Source: CAVQEG01 sp963711465
GTDB taxonomy: Bacteria; Bacteroidota; Ignavibacteria; OLB7
Assembly: GCA_963711465.1 (NCBI GenBank)
Contig: CAVQEG010000002.1
Span: forward strand, 62,001 to 126,000
Direction of reading: 5' to 3'
DNA: 64,000 bases
The notes below the pieces were generated by a model. The model did not search any database. It saw only the letters and a list, made by a program, of their open reading frames with translations, and was not told where the DNA came from. Both the position numbers and the translations under genes were made by a program. Of the stretch, positions 53,965 through 63,358 are shown piece after piece (position 1 is the stretch's first letter; each line of letters begins with the position of its first letter).

Positions 53965-55410
53965 TCAGTAGGCCTTGGCAAAGAGCGCCACTTCCGAGGC
54001 CGGCTCCCCGGTGAGCACGCACGTGCCGGAACCGGACGGCTGCTCCATAGGGAAACACCGGATGGTCGCTCCTGTTTCTTCCTTGATGGCTCGCTCCTGT
54101 TCGTCGGAGCCCGCCCACCATGCGCGCGCCCACTTGTTCGCGCCGACGACCTCGCGCAGCTGGTCCATGCTCTCCACGTCCACGATGTTCTCATCGCGGA
54201 ACGCCGTGGCCCGCTCCAGCAGCGCGTTCTGGATGTCGTCGAGCCACGCCGAGGCGCGACTTCCGACCTCTTCGAACGGAATTCCGAATTCCTTCCCCTC
54301 CTTTCCCGGCCGATCGCGACGTGCGAAGACGACGGCGTTCTTCTCCACATCTCGCGGTCCGATCTCGATACGCAGCGGCACGCCACGCATCTCGTACTCG
54401 TTGAACTTCCATCCGGGTGAGTCCTGTTCGCTCATGTCGGACTTCACGCGCACGCCTGCCTCGCGCAGCGCCATCTCCACCCGCTGGCACATCTCGCGCA
54501 CGGCCGGTTTCTCCTCGTCCTTCTTCCAGATCGGCACGATGACCGCCTGGACGGGCGCCATTCGAGGAGGCAGGATCAGTCCCTTGTCGTCGCCGTGGGT
54601 CATGACGATTCCGCCGACCATTCGGGTGCTCACGCCCCAGGAGGTCTGCCAGACGAATTCGTGCTCTCCGTTCTGGTTGAGGAATTTCGTGTCGAACGCC
54701 CGGGCGAAATTCTGTCCGAGGAAATGGCTCGTTCCCGACTGCAGCGCCTTGCCGTCACCCATCATCGCCTCGATGGTGTAGGAGCGTACCGCGCCGGCGA
54801 ACTTCTCGATGTTGGACTTGCGTCCCGGGATCACCGGAATCGCCGCGTCGTTGATCGCGAAGTCGGCGTAGACGTTGAGCATGCGGATGGTTTCCTCCTC
54901 GGCCTCCTCCTTCGTCGCGTGCGCGGTGTGGCCTTCCTGCCACAGGAATTCCGAGGTCCGCAGGAACGGACGTGTCCGCAGCTCCCATCGAACCACGTTC
55001 GCCCACTGGTTGATCAGCACCGGCAGGTCGCGGTACGACTTGATCCACTTGGAGTACATGTGGTTGATGATCGTCTCGCTCGTCGGTCGCACCACCAGCG
55101 GCTCCTCCAGTTCCTTGCCGCCGGCGTGCGTCACCAGCGCGAGCTCCGGCGAGAAGCCCTCGACGTGCTCGGCCTCCTTCTGAATGAAGGAGTAGGGAAT
55201 GAACATCGGGAAGTAGGCGTTCTCGTGTCCGGTCTCCTTGAACCGCCGATCGAGTCCGTCACGCACGTGCTCCCAGAGCGCGTAGCCGTACGGTCGGATC
55301 ACCATGGTGCCCTTGACGGGACCGTAATCGACGAGCTCGGCGCGCTGGACTACCTCGATGTACCACGCGGAGTAATCCTGACTTCGGGGTGTGACGGCTT
55401 CTTCGGACAT
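53965..55410 (-). CDS. proS: Prolyl-tRNA synthetase (archaeal/eukaryotic-like type)
   Basis: 481 residues from ATG 55410 (MSEEAVTPRSQDYSAWYIEVV). Class II motifs: FPMFIPYSFIQKEAEHVEGF, RPTSETIINHMYSKWI, LINQWANVVRWELRTRPFLRTSEFLWQEGHTAHAT (as WANVVRWELRTRPFLRTSEF and LWQEGHTAHAT), and a C-terminal tail ending LFAKAY. This is the shorter ProRS type without the editing insertion of the long bacterial form. Charges tRNA-Pro. Confidence 0.95.
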   Translation of the reverse strand: MSEEAVTPRSQDYSAWYIEVVQRAELVDYGPVKGTMVIRPYGYALWEHVRDGLDRRFKETGHENAYFPMFIPYSFIQKEAEHVEGFSPELALVTHAGGKELEEPLVVRPTSETIINHMYSKWIKSYRDLPVLINQWANVVRWELRTRPFLRTSEFLWQEGHTAHATKEEAEEETIRMLNVYADFAINDAAIPVIPGRKSNIEKFAGAVRSYTIEAMMGDGKALQSGTSHFLGQNFARAFDTKFLNQNGEHEFVWQTSWGVSTRMVGGIVMTHGDDKGLILPPRMAPVQAVIVPIWKKDEEKPAVREMCQRVEMALREAGVRVKSDMSEQDSPGWKFNEYEMRGVPLRIEIGPRDVEKNAVVFARRDRPGKEGKEFGIPFEEVGSRASAWLDDIQNALLERATAFRDENIVDVESMDQLREVVGANKWARAWWAGSDEQERAIKEETGATIRCFPMEQPSGSGTCVLTGEPASEVALFAKAY

Positions 55411-55608
55411 TGTTGGGTTCGTGTGGGTCGGATTGAAAAAAACGAATTTGGAATATAGGGGGAATTCGAAGAGCGCTGCGGCCATGGAATTCCATCCGTG
55501 GACGGCCGCAGCTCCTCGTTGGCGACCGTCCGGTTACGCCCGCGCATCGACGTGTCTTGCCTGTCGAATCACGAGTATTCGCTCTATCACCGACCGCTGA
55601 AATCGTCC

Positions 55609-56361
55609 ATGCGCCTCACCCTCTTCGCCCTCCTGGCCGCCCTGCTCACATCGTGCAGCTACGAGCCGATGATCTACACGCAGCCGACGACGCCGGCACC
55701 GCTGTTCGAAAAGGCCGGCGACGCGTCGGCGGCGATCGACGTCTCGTACGAAGGCGTCGACGTGGAGGCGGCGTTCACGCCCGTCGACTACCTCGGACTG
55801 TCGGTGCTCGGCTCCTACAACCCGATCGATGAATCGTCCCGGGCGCAGCACAATGGGCATCACTACGTGGAGGCGGCGCTGGTCGGCTACGCACACGATC
55901 TCGATCCGACGTTTCGACTCGAGGGAATGCTCGGCGGCGGTGTGGGACACGGAGCGGGCAACGGGCATCATTCCGACTGGCCGTACGACGACTCTACGGG
56001 ATACGACATTCCGGGTGTGGGCGACTTCACCATACTCTTCGCCCAGTTCGACGTCGGCAGCGAGAACACCGACGCGCACTTCCTCGGCAGTTACCGCGCC
56101 ACCGGCGTGTCGGTCCGCATCGAACGGGCGCTGTTTCGCAACGTCATCATCGGCGGCGACGCCTATCCGGATGCCGCCGAGACGCTGCTGATCGGCAGCG
56201 CGTTCGTCCGATTTGGAGAACCGCTCTGGCAGATCCAGCTGCAGCTCGGAGTGCTGGGCGGACTCAACACGAACGTCGCCGAAGTCTTCGACCACCACGA
56301 CATCCCCGATACGTTCGGAAGCATAGGACTGCACGTGAATCTGGAGGAGCTGTGGAGGTGA
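55609..56361 (+). CDS. Hypothetical lipoprotein, beta-rich
   Basis: 250 residues from ATG 55609, chosen because it begins a lipoprotein signal (MRLTLFALLAALLTSC). Mature sequence has alternating hydrophobic strands (AAIDVSYEGVDVEAAFTPVDYLGLSVLGSY, in parts AAIDVSYEGVDVEAAF and YLGLSVLGSY; GVSVRIERALF; IQLQLGVLGGL), like a small outer-membrane or porin-like barrel. Rich in His/Asp between about 85 and 130. No family recognised. Confidence 0.75.
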   Translation: MRLTLFALLAALLTSCSYEPMIYTQPTTPAPLFEKAGDASAAIDVSYEGVDVEAAFTPVDYLGLSVLGSYNPIDESSRAQHNGHHYVEAALVGYAHDLDPTFRLEGMLGGGVGHGAGNGHHSDWPYDDSTGYDIPGVGDFTILFAQFDVGSENTDAHFLGSYRATGVSVRIERALFRNVIIGGDAYPDAAETLLIGSAFVRFGEPLWQIQLQLGVLGGLNTNVAEVFDHHDIPDTFGSIGLHVNLEELWR

Positions 56362-56524
56362 GCATCGACCTTACACTCATTCACGCACGGCGTTTGCCCT
56401 TGTGAATGGTGATGGCGATGTTGCCAGTCTCGACAAAATCCGCGCTGCTGTACCCACCCCTCCCTGCCCACGGACACGCGCGATGCGCCGGGATGTGACC
56501 CACTCCACGTATGAGGTGAAGGAT

Positions 56525-59293
56525 ATGACCAACAGTTTCAACGCCCGATCGAGCTTCAAGGTCGGTGATCGCACCTACGGCATCTACCGCCTCGACGCGC
56601 TGAAGTCCGAGGGCGCAAACCTCGATCGCCTTCCGTTCTCCCTGAAGGTTCTCCTGGAGAATCTCCTGCGCAATGAGAACGGATCGAGCGTCACCGCCGA
56701 TGATATCCGTGCGATCGTCAACTGGGACGCGCAGGCGAAGCCCTCCGTCGAGATTTCCTTCACCCCGGCACGCGTACTCCTGCAGGACTTCACCGGCGTC
56801 CCTGCCGTCGTCGATCTGGCTGCCATGCGCGATGCGATGGCGACGATGGGCGGTGACCCGGCAATGATCAATCCGCTGCAGCCGGCCGAGCTCGTCATCG
56901 ATCACTCCGTGCAGGTCGACGCCTTTGGCAGCTCGCATGCGATGGAGGTCAACACCAAGCTCGAATACGCCCGCAACCGCGAGCGCTACGCATTCCTCCG
57001 CTGGGGACAGGAGGCGTTCGAAAACTTCCGCGTCGTGCCGCCGGAGACGGGCATCGTCCATCAGGTCAACCTCGAGTACCTCGCACGCGTGGTCTTCCCC
57101 GGCGGCGAGTACTCGCCCGGCAACGACGAGGCGAACGTCGCCTACCCGGACACGCTGGTCGGCACCGACTCGCACACGACGATGATCAACGGACTCGGCG
57201 TGCTCGGCTGGGGCGTCGGCGGAATCGAAGCCGAGGCGGCAATGCTTGGACAGCCCGTGTCGATGCTCATTCCGCGCGTGGTGGGTTTCAAGATGACCGG
57301 TCGTCTGCCCGAGGGTGCCACCGCCACCGACCTGGTGCTCACCGTCACGCAGATGCTCCGCAAGCACGGAGTCGTTGGAAAATTCGTGGAGTTCTACGGC
57401 CCCGGTCTGCAGCACCTGCCGCTGGCCGACCGTGCGACGATCGCCAACATGTCGCCCGAGTACGGCGCCACCTGCGGCATCTTCCCCGTCGACGCCGAGA
57501 CGCTCCGCTACCTGCGCTTCACCGGTCGCAGCGACGAACACGTCGCGCTGGTGGAGTCGTACATGAAGCAGCAGGGTCTCTTCCACACACCGGATGCACC
57601 GGAGGCGGAGTACTCCGAGACGCTCGCGCTCGACCTCTCGACGGTCGTGCCCAGCATCGCCGGTCCGAAGCGGCCACAGGACCGCATCCTGCTCTCGGAA
57701 GCCCGCAGCGCGTTCGTCGATCTCATGCGCGAGGTCACCTCCGCCGCCGACGGCTCGGCTCCGACGGTCAACTGCGAGGACCTGCGCCACGATCCGTCGG
57801 CCGTCACCGTGACGCATGAGGGAAAGGAATTCAAACTGCACCACGGCTCGGTCGTCATCGCCGCGATCACCTCCTGCACCAACACATCGAATCCCTCGGT
57901 GATGATCGCCGCAGGTCTGCTGGCGAAGAAGGCGGCCGAACGCGGACTCACCGCGAAGCCGTGGGTCAAGACCTCGCTCGCTCCCGGTTCCAAGGTCGTC
58001 ACTGAATACCTCAACAAATCGGAACTGGCCCAGTACCTCGACGCGCTCGGTTTCCAGACCGTCGGGTACGGTTGCACGACCTGCATCGGCAATTCCGGAC
58101 CGCTGCCGACGGAGATCTCGGAGGGCGTTCAGAAGGGTAATCTGGTGGTCTGCTCGGTGCTCTCGGGCAACCGGAATTTCGAGGGCCGGATCAATCCCGA
58201 CGTGCGCGCCAATTACCTGATGAGTCCGCCGCTCGTCGTTGCCTACGCCATTGCCGGCCGCATGGATATCGACCTGCAGAACGATCCACTCTGCGCCGAC
58301 GCCGAGGGCAAGCCGGTCTTCCTCAAGGACATCTGGCCGACTCAGAAGGAGGTGCACGAGACGATCGAAACCTCGGTCACCATGGACATGTTCCGCAGGA
58401 CCTACGGCGAGGTCTTCACCGGTAATGAGCAGTGGCGCTCGCTCGATGTTCCCAGCTCGGAACTCTTCGCCTGGGATGAGGAATCGACATACGTGAAGAA
58501 TCCGCCCTACTTCACCGGGATGCCGAAGGACGAACCGGCAGAGCTCAAGGACATCGAGGGCGCGCGGCTGCTGGCACTGCTGGGTGACTCGGTGACGACC
58601 GACCACATTTCCCCGGCCGGCAGCATCAAGAAGAGTTCGCCCGCCGGCGAGTACCTCATCGAGCACGACGTCGTTCCGGCCGATTTCAATTCGTACGGTT
58701 CTCGTCGCGGAAACCATGAGGTGATGATGCGTGGCACCTTCGCCAACGTGCGCCTGCGCAACCAGCTGGCGCCCGGCACCGAAGGGGGCTTCACGACCTA
58801 CTTCCCGACCGACGAGGTGACATCGATCTACGACGCCTCGATGCGGTACCAGAAGGACGGAACGCCGCTGGCGATCATCGCCGGGAAAGAATACGGGTCG
58901 GGTTCGAGTCGCGACTGGGCGGCGAAGGGTCCGCGCCTGCTGGGCGTACGATTCGTGATCGCCGAGAGCTACGAGCGAATTCACCGATCGAATCTGATCG
59001 GAATGGGTGTACTGCCGTTGGAGTTCACGAAGGGAAACAACGCCGCCTCGCTGGACCTCGGCGGCCGCGAGACCTTCGCGGTGACCGGGCTGAAGGAGCG
59101 CTTTGCCAACGGCCTTCCGTCGAACCGGATGGTCCGCGTCAGAGCCACGCGCTCCGACGGCACCACGACGGAGTTCGACGCGCTGGTACGCATCGACACG
59201 CCGCAGGAGCTGCTCTACTACCGCAACGGCGGCATTCTGCAGTACGTGCTGCGTCAGCTGCTCAAGGGGGAGAAGACCGCGGCGACGGCGTAA
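56525..59293 (+). CDS. acnA: Aconitate hydratase A
   Basis: 922 residues from ATG 56525, preceded by GAGGTGAAGGAT. The 4Fe-4S cluster ligands are C451 (SCTNTSNPSVM), C517 and C520 (GCTTCIGNSGPL). Other motifs: GTDSHTTMINGLGVLGWGVGGIEAEAAMLGQP (GTDSHTTMINGLG and GGIEAEAAMLGQP), and swivel-domain GKEYGSGSSRDWAAKG. It interconverts citrate and isocitrate in the TCA cycle. A stable hairpin follows the stop. Confidence 0.96.
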   Translation: MTNSFNARSSFKVGDRTYGIYRLDALKSEGANLDRLPFSLKVLLENLLRNENGSSVTADDIRAIVNWDAQAKPSVEISFTPARVLLQDFTGVPAVVDLAAMRDAMATMGGDPAMINPLQPAELVIDHSVQVDAFGSSHAMEVNTKLEYARNRERYAFLRWGQEAFENFRVVPPETGIVHQVNLEYLARVVFPGGEYSPGNDEANVAYPDTLVGTDSHTTMINGLGVLGWGVGGIEAEAAMLGQPVSMLIPRVVGFKMTGRLPEGATATDLVLTVTQMLRKHGVVGKFVEFYGPGLQHLPLADRATIANMSPEYGATCGIFPVDAETLRYLRFTGRSDEHVALVESYMKQQGLFHTPDAPEAEYSETLALDLSTVVPSIAGPKRPQDRILLSEARSAFVDLMREVTSAADGSAPTVNCEDLRHDPSAVTVTHEGKEFKLHHGSVVIAAITSCTNTSNPSVMIAAGLLAKKAAERGLTAKPWVKTSLAPGSKVVTEYLNKSELAQYLDALGFQTVGYGCTTCIGNSGPLPTEISEGVQKGNLVVCSVLSGNRNFEGRINPDVRANYLMSPPLVVAYAIAGRMDIDLQNDPLCADAEGKPVFLKDIWPTQKEVHETIETSVTMDMFRRTYGEVFTGNEQWRSLDVPSSELFAWDEESTYVKNPPYFTGMPKDEPAELKDIEGARLLALLGDSVTTDHISPAGSIKKSSPAGEYLIEHDVVPADFNSYGSRRGNHEVMMRGTFANVRLRNQLAPGTEGGFTTYFPTDEVTSIYDASMRYQKDGTPLAIIAGKEYGSGSSRDWAAKGPRLLGVRFVIAESYERIHRSNLIGMGVLPLEFTKGNNAASLDLGGRETFAVTGLKERFANGLPSNRMVRVRATRSDGTTTEFDALVRIDTPQELLYYRNGGILQYVLRQLLKGEKTAATA

Positions 59294-59317
59294 GGACGGG
59301 CCGATGCTGAAACTGAC

Positions 59318-59357
59318 GCGACCCGGTTCGGCCACCATGAGGGCGGAACCGGGTCGC
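59318..59357 (+). terminator. Hairpin terminator between acnA and cupin gene
   Basis: GCGACCCGGTTC pairs with GAACCGGGTCGC over a 15-base loop, about 25 bases past the acnA stop. The tail TTCGTTCG is short but contains T pairs. It may serve both converging genes. Confidence 0.6.
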
Positions 59358-59393
59358 TTCGTTCGTGCACTCCCTGCGTTGCTTCCCGTCGGC

Positions 59394-59780
59394 TCAGTCC
59401 GAGGCCGGCTCGGCCCGATACTCCTCCACGGAGACATGCTCCATCCAGTCGACCACCTTGCCGTCCTTCGCCTCCTGGATGGCGATGTGGGTCATCGCAC
59501 GATCCGGTGAGGCGCCGCGCCAGTGCCGTTCTCCCGGTGCGAACAACACGACGTCGCCCGGACGGACCTCCTTGACAGGTCCCCCATCGCGTTGCACGCG
59601 ACCAATTCCCTCGGTGAGGATCAGTGTCTGTCCCAGTGGATGCGTGTGCCACACGGTACTCCCGGTGAACCAGTCGCCGGGCCCCTTCTGCGCCGGCTGC
59701 GTTCCTGCTCGTTCGATGTCCAATGCGTCCTCCGTGATTCCGCGTCGTGATCGTTCGTCATCAGGATTTTCCTGTGGCAC
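59394..59780 (-). CDS. Cupin-fold protein with an apparent internal deletion
   Basis: About 128 residues from a GTG at 59780 (VPQENPDDERSRRG); a start farther upstream would overlap the rhomboid gene. Family motifs are QKGPGDWFTG, WHTHPLGQTLILTEGIGRVQ, GGPVKEVRPGDVVLFAPGERHWRGA and MTHIAIQEAKDGKVVDWMEHVS, as in single-domain cupins related to carboxymuconolactone-decarboxylase-associated or mandelonitrile-lyase cupins. Relatives carry roughly 25-30 residues between DWFTG and WHTHPLGQ, including an FxPGAR segment; here only STV lies between. The metal-site His residues remain. Function uncertain. Confidence 0.7.
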   Translation of the reverse strand: MPQENPDDERSRRGITEDALDIERAGTQPAQKGPGDWFTGSTVWHTHPLGQTLILTEGIGRVQRDGGPVKEVRPGDVVLFAPGERHWRGASPDRAMTHIAIQEAKDGKVVDWMEHVSVEEYRAEPASD

Positions 59781-59796
59781 CCAAACGCCGCGTCGG

Positions 59797-60477
59797 TCAG
59801 TAGTACCGCTCCGGCATCTGCCTCGTCGTCGGTCGTCCCCCACTCCGAGACCTGGCGATCAGCGCAAACACCACACCTGATACGAATCCGCCCACGTGCG
59901 CCGCGTAGGCGACGCCGCCGGTCTGCGCGGTGTCCGCCGACATGAACGTCAGGTAGGAATCCACGAACTGCATTGCCGCCCACAGCCCGATCATCAGCCA
60001 TGCCGGCACGGTCGTAATCCAGTACCCGAGCAGCACGCGCACGCGGTTGCGGCGGAACAGCACGATGTAGGCGCCGAGCACGCCGGAGATCGCGCCCGAC
60101 GCGCCGACGGTCGGAATGATGGAATTCGGATTGGCAACGACGTACGCCGCGTGGGCCGCCAATCCGGTGAGGAAGTAAAACGCCAGAAACCACCAGTGGC
60201 CGAATGCATCCTCGACGTTGTCGCCGAAGACTTTCAGGAACAGCATGTTGCCGCCGATGTGCAGCAGACTGCCGTGCAGGAACATCGACGTCAGCAGGGT
60301 GATCAGGTCGTGGCCGTGGGCGATCCGGCTCGGCACCGCGCCCCAGGTCGAGACGAACGCATTGAGATCCGGCGACATGAGTTCCACCACGAACGCCAGC
60401 ACGTTGACGGCGATGATCACCCACGTGACCACGGGCGGCGCAGCGTTCTCAGGATTTTCGTCCCCGATCGGAAGCAT
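59797..60477 (-). CDS. Rhomboid-family intramembrane serine protease
   Basis: 226 residues, six to seven transmembrane helices. The catalytic dyad is S127 (TVGASGAISGVLGAY) and H194 (YAAHVGGFVSG), with MFLHGSLLHIGGNMLFLKVFG as the conserved loop and helix 2. It cleaves membrane proteins within the bilayer; substrate unknown. The start MLPIGDEN is the family's typical beginning. Confidence 0.92.
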   Translation of the reverse strand: MLPIGDENPENAAPPVVTWVIIAVNVLAFVVELMSPDLNAFVSTWGAVPSRIAHGHDLITLLTSMFLHGSLLHIGGNMLFLKVFGDNVEDAFGHWWFLAFYFLTGLAAHAAYVVANPNSIIPTVGASGAISGVLGAYIVLFRRNRVRVLLGYWITTVPAWLMIGLWAAMQFVDSYLTFMSADTAQTGGVAYAAHVGGFVSGVVFALIARSRSGGRPTTRQMPERYY

Positions 60478-60606
60478 GGTTTCGTTGGATGAAGTGCTGG
60501 GATTGGATTCTGCCTGCGGCCTTCGGGCGACGGTGAAGCGAGCGGCTGATCAGCGTTGCTTTCCGTCGGCTGCGGTCGGCAGTGAGCGTCTCTGCTTCGC
60601 CGTCCT

Positions 60607-60657
60607 CGACCGAAGGGATAAATCCCCGCCGAGGCGGGATCGAATCAGCTTCGGTCG
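60607..60657 (-). terminator. Nested hairpin after the methyltransferase gene
   Basis: An outer stem CGACCGAAG (60607-60615) / CTTCGGTCG (60649-60657) encloses an inner stem CCCGC/GCGGG with a 4-base loop (60625-60638). On the minus strand the inner stem is followed by GATTTATCCCTTC. It lies 46 bases past the methyltransferase stop. Confidence 0.5.
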
Positions 60658-60702
60658 CTTCCGCCGCTCGGGCGTTCGCGCCGGGTCGCGGCGTGGCGGC
60701 CG

Positions 60703-61470
60703 CTACTTCGTTCCACGGGTCGCGATGAACGTAGGGGTGAATTCCGATAGCGCGGACTCCGGATCGGTGTCCTCGTAGAAGCCCGTGATCGCAAGTCCCG
60801 CGTCGATCTGTCCGCCGATCTGGTCTTCAAGTGTGTGACCGAATTCGATCGGATCCCCCGTCGCCAGATATGCCTTGCGCAGCTCCTCCGGCGGGCTCGT
60901 GAGATCCGAATACGGCAGCGAATAACGCACCACCAGCACCCGCTCCCGTTCGGCCAGCTCCTGGTCGAAGATGAACTGCACGGGATTCATGAATCCGCAG
61001 AGCATCGACCCGCCCGGACGCAGAACCCGCGACGCCTCCTTCCATACGGGCAGCACGTCGGATACGAACACGTTCGACACCGGATGAAAAATCAGATCGA
61101 ACGATGCGTCCGCGAACGGAAGTGCCGCCATGTCGCCCTCGATCGTTTCCAGCTCGAGCCCCTCGCGTTCGGCCACCGACCGATCCTGTTCGAGTTGCCT
61201 GGGTGAATTGTCCAGCGTCGTCACCCGTGCTCCGGCGGCAGCCAGAATCGGTGCCTGCTGTCCTCCGCCCGAAGCCAGACAGAGGATTTCCGCGTCGTGA
61301 AGATCTTCGGGAAACCAGGAACGCGGAACCGGCCTGGTCGGCGTGAGGAGAATCGCCCAGTCACCGCCGCGGGCACGTTCGACCTCCTCATGGGAGACCG
61401 GCACCGTCCACCGGTTGGCCAGCTCGACCTGTCGGTCCCACGCCCGTCTGTTGTAGTTGCGAATGTTCAT
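60703..61470 (-). CDS. Class I SAM-dependent methyltransferase
   Basis: 255 residues. Rossmann motif I ILCLASGGGQQAPILAAAG (about 62-80), acidic LDNSP at the end of strand 2, GDMAALPFADASFDLIF as motif II/III region and LRPGGSMLCGF. It begins MNIRNYNRRAWDRQVE, a pattern of small-molecule methyltransferases. Substrate unknown. It follows the phosphatase-like gene by 65 bases on the same strand. Confidence 0.88.
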   Translation of the reverse strand: MNIRNYNRRAWDRQVELANRWTVPVSHEEVERARGGDWAILLTPTRPVPRSWFPEDLHDAEILCLASGGGQQAPILAAAGARVTTLDNSPRQLEQDRSVAEREGLELETIEGDMAALPFADASFDLIFHPVSNVFVSDVLPVWKEASRVLRPGGSMLCGFMNPVQFIFDQELAERERVLVVRYSLPYSDLTSPPEELRKAYLATGDPIEFGHTLEDQIGGQIDAGLAITGFYEDTDPESALSEFTPTFIATRGTK

Positions 61471-61535
61471 CGATCCTCCAGTCTCATCGACCCCAGTACA
61501 TCTGGTTCATCCGATCGTCCGTCGGAGGCGGTTGC

Positions 61536-62255
61536 TCACAGCATCGCCACCGCATCGACGAACTCCCCGCGACGAAGCAGCGGCGCCACCGTGCTCACGT
61601 CCAGCTGCGTCGCAAGTTCGACGTCGCCGGCGAACCCGCGATGGATCAGCTCCCGTCCCGACGGACTTGCCGCGAGCACGGCCGGAAGCGCCGAGACGAC
61701 GCCGAGGAAGGCCGCCGCGGCAACGGCGGCATCCGGTGATCGCCGACCTCCGAGTTCAGCGATCACCGCGCCGGCACCGAGGTAATCCTCCACCGCCGGT
61801 CGCAGCGTGCCATCGGTCCACCGCTCTCCAGCGGCTATCACCAGCACGCGCGAGCCCGTCTGCGCAACCGCCCGCGCGACGGCCCGGGCATTTCGGAGCG
61901 ACGCGGCGAACGTAGGACGAGCACCGGTCGAGACGCTGAGAGCACTGCCGTTCGGGGAGGGAAGCACGATCCGTTCGTCCCGTGCAAGCCCGAGCATCGA
62001 CTCGGGAGACAGGGAGAATCGGGAATTGGTGTCATCGCGACTGCCCGCCAGCATCGCGTGCTGCAGACGCGCGTATTCCACTGCTGAAGCGTCCCGGTAG
62101 CGGTACGGCAGCACGCGCGCGCCGCGCGAGACCGCGATGTCGACGCACGTGCAGAACGACAGAACATCGACGATCACCACTGCATCGGATGACTCGACCC
62201 TGGCGTCGAGCCCGCGCTCGCCCCAGGCGAAGTCCACATCGCATCTGTCAGGCAT
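61536..62255 (-). CDS. comB: 2-phosphosulfolactate phosphatase family protein
   Basis: 239 residues. DAVVIVDVLSFCTCVDIAVSRGA, in parts DAVVIVDVLSFCT and DIAVSRGA, plus LPSPNGSALS, VIAAGERW and DYLGAGAVIAELGG are the conserved ComB segments. ComB hydrolyses 2-phosphosulfolactate to sulfolactate in coenzyme M synthesis of methanogens; many bacteria carry the family without coenzyme M, so the substrate here is uncertain. It ends 6 bases from the next stop. Confidence 0.85.
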   Translation of the reverse strand: MPDRCDVDFAWGERGLDARVESSDAVVIVDVLSFCTCVDIAVSRGARVLPYRYRDASAVEYARLQHAMLAGSRDDTNSRFSLSPESMLGLARDERIVLPSPNGSALSVSTGARPTFAASLRNARAVARAVAQTGSRVLVIAAGERWTDGTLRPAVEDYLGAGAVIAELGGRRSPDAAVAAAAFLGVVSALPAVLAASPSGRELIHRGFAGDVELATQLDVSTVAPLLRRGEFVDAVAML

Positions 62256-62261
62256 CGGGAT

Positions 62262-63179
62262 TCACTCGGTATGCGCAGAGGTGTCCGTCCGGGTCTGTAC
62301 CGCCTGTGATGCCGACGCCGAGTCGGTTGGTGGCGACGTTGGCGGCATATACTCGTAATGCCAGGGTTCGTACGGATCATCCAGCGGTCCGTCGAATCGA
62401 TCGCAGGCGTCGGTCACGGCGCGATTCAACTTCTCGGTCCATCCGGCTGCGTCCCATCGACCGGGGATTGAACTCGTCGAGGGCCCCGCCACCAGCCGTC
62501 GCCCCCGCACCACACGGAAGTCGTAGGCATGACCGCGTCCGTGCAGCGAATAGCCGGGAACCGCCACCGTGGGCTGCGCATCGGTCTCCGAACCCACGAG
62601 AAAGTCCTCGAACATCCGGAGTCCCGGCCCGTCGGGTTGCGCGGGCCAGCATGAGTCGCAGAGCATCCAGCGTGTCAGGTCCATCAGCTCCCGGGCGGTG
62701 CGGCCGACCGACGCGACGCGATTCCACGAGGCAAGCTGCGCCCGGAGCGTTCGCACGCGAGTGGTGACCGACAGCGAGTAGCCCGGATTCTCCCGTTCGA
62801 ATTCGGCCCGGACCGAGTCGATGTCGCGCATCGCCTGTCGGTAGTCATCCGAGCCGCGATACTCCCGCACCTGCGCGGCGGTCCACGCCCAGCGATCGTC
62901 GATCTGATCGCGATGTCGCATGTAGTATTTCATCGCCGCGAGTCGCCGATCCCGTTGGGGGATCCGCTCGAGCGCCTCCTGCACCCGTGGATCGAGCGTC
63001 TCGGTCGCCGCGTCCATATAGCGATCGATTTTTCCATCCAGCTGCTCCGACGCCCTCGGCACCGCCGCGGAGGCGTCCACCGCTACATCCTTCGTGTGTC
63101 GATTCGACTCCACCGTCGAACCGGATGAGACGGGCAGAACGCAGGCCGCAAGAGCGAGTACCAGGTGAATCAATTGCAT
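62262..63179 (-). CDS. M15/VanY-like D,D-carboxypeptidase-type metallopeptidase
   Basis: 305 residues from ATG 63179. A short signal with LALAAC may be a lipobox. A helical N-terminal half (about 45-170) precedes the zinc peptidase domain: S211-L-H213-G-R-G216-H-A218-Y-D220 fits SxHxxGxAxD, and EPWHYEY supplies the third zinc ligand H274. Such enzymes trim peptidoglycan peptides. The C-terminal 30 residues are Ser/Thr-rich. It is divergent from the PNGase-F-like gene. Confidence 0.78.
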   Translation of the reverse strand: MQLIHLVLALAACVLPVSSGSTVESNRHTKDVAVDASAAVPRASEQLDGKIDRYMDAATETLDPRVQEALERIPQRDRRLAAMKYYMRHRDQIDDRWAWTAAQVREYRGSDDYRQAMRDIDSVRAEFERENPGYSLSVTTRVRTLRAQLASWNRVASVGRTARELMDLTRWMLCDSCWPAQPDGPGLRMFEDFLVGSETDAQPTVAVPGYSLHGRGHAYDFRVVRGRRLVAGPSTSSIPGRWDAAGWTEKLNRAVTDACDRFDGPLDDPYEPWHYEYMPPTSPPTDSASASQAVQTRTDTSAHTE

Positions 63180-63358
63180 GGGACCGATGCCTCCGGGCGG
63201 TATGAATTCCATCGAAGTGCGTCCAATTAACACATCACCGGCGTCCCGGCCAGCCGCAGGCAATTCGATACCTTTGTCGTCGCACCCCAATCCGTAGCAA
63301 TCCTGCCCGTCGGCGACCTCGACGCACTGCCGACCCAACCTGCCGTATCGATTCGACC

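Noticed and set aside
56381..59437. Open frame of about 1000 codons antisense to acnA
   Set aside because: acnA on the opposite strand is certain by its cluster cysteines; the antisense product has no recognisable domain.
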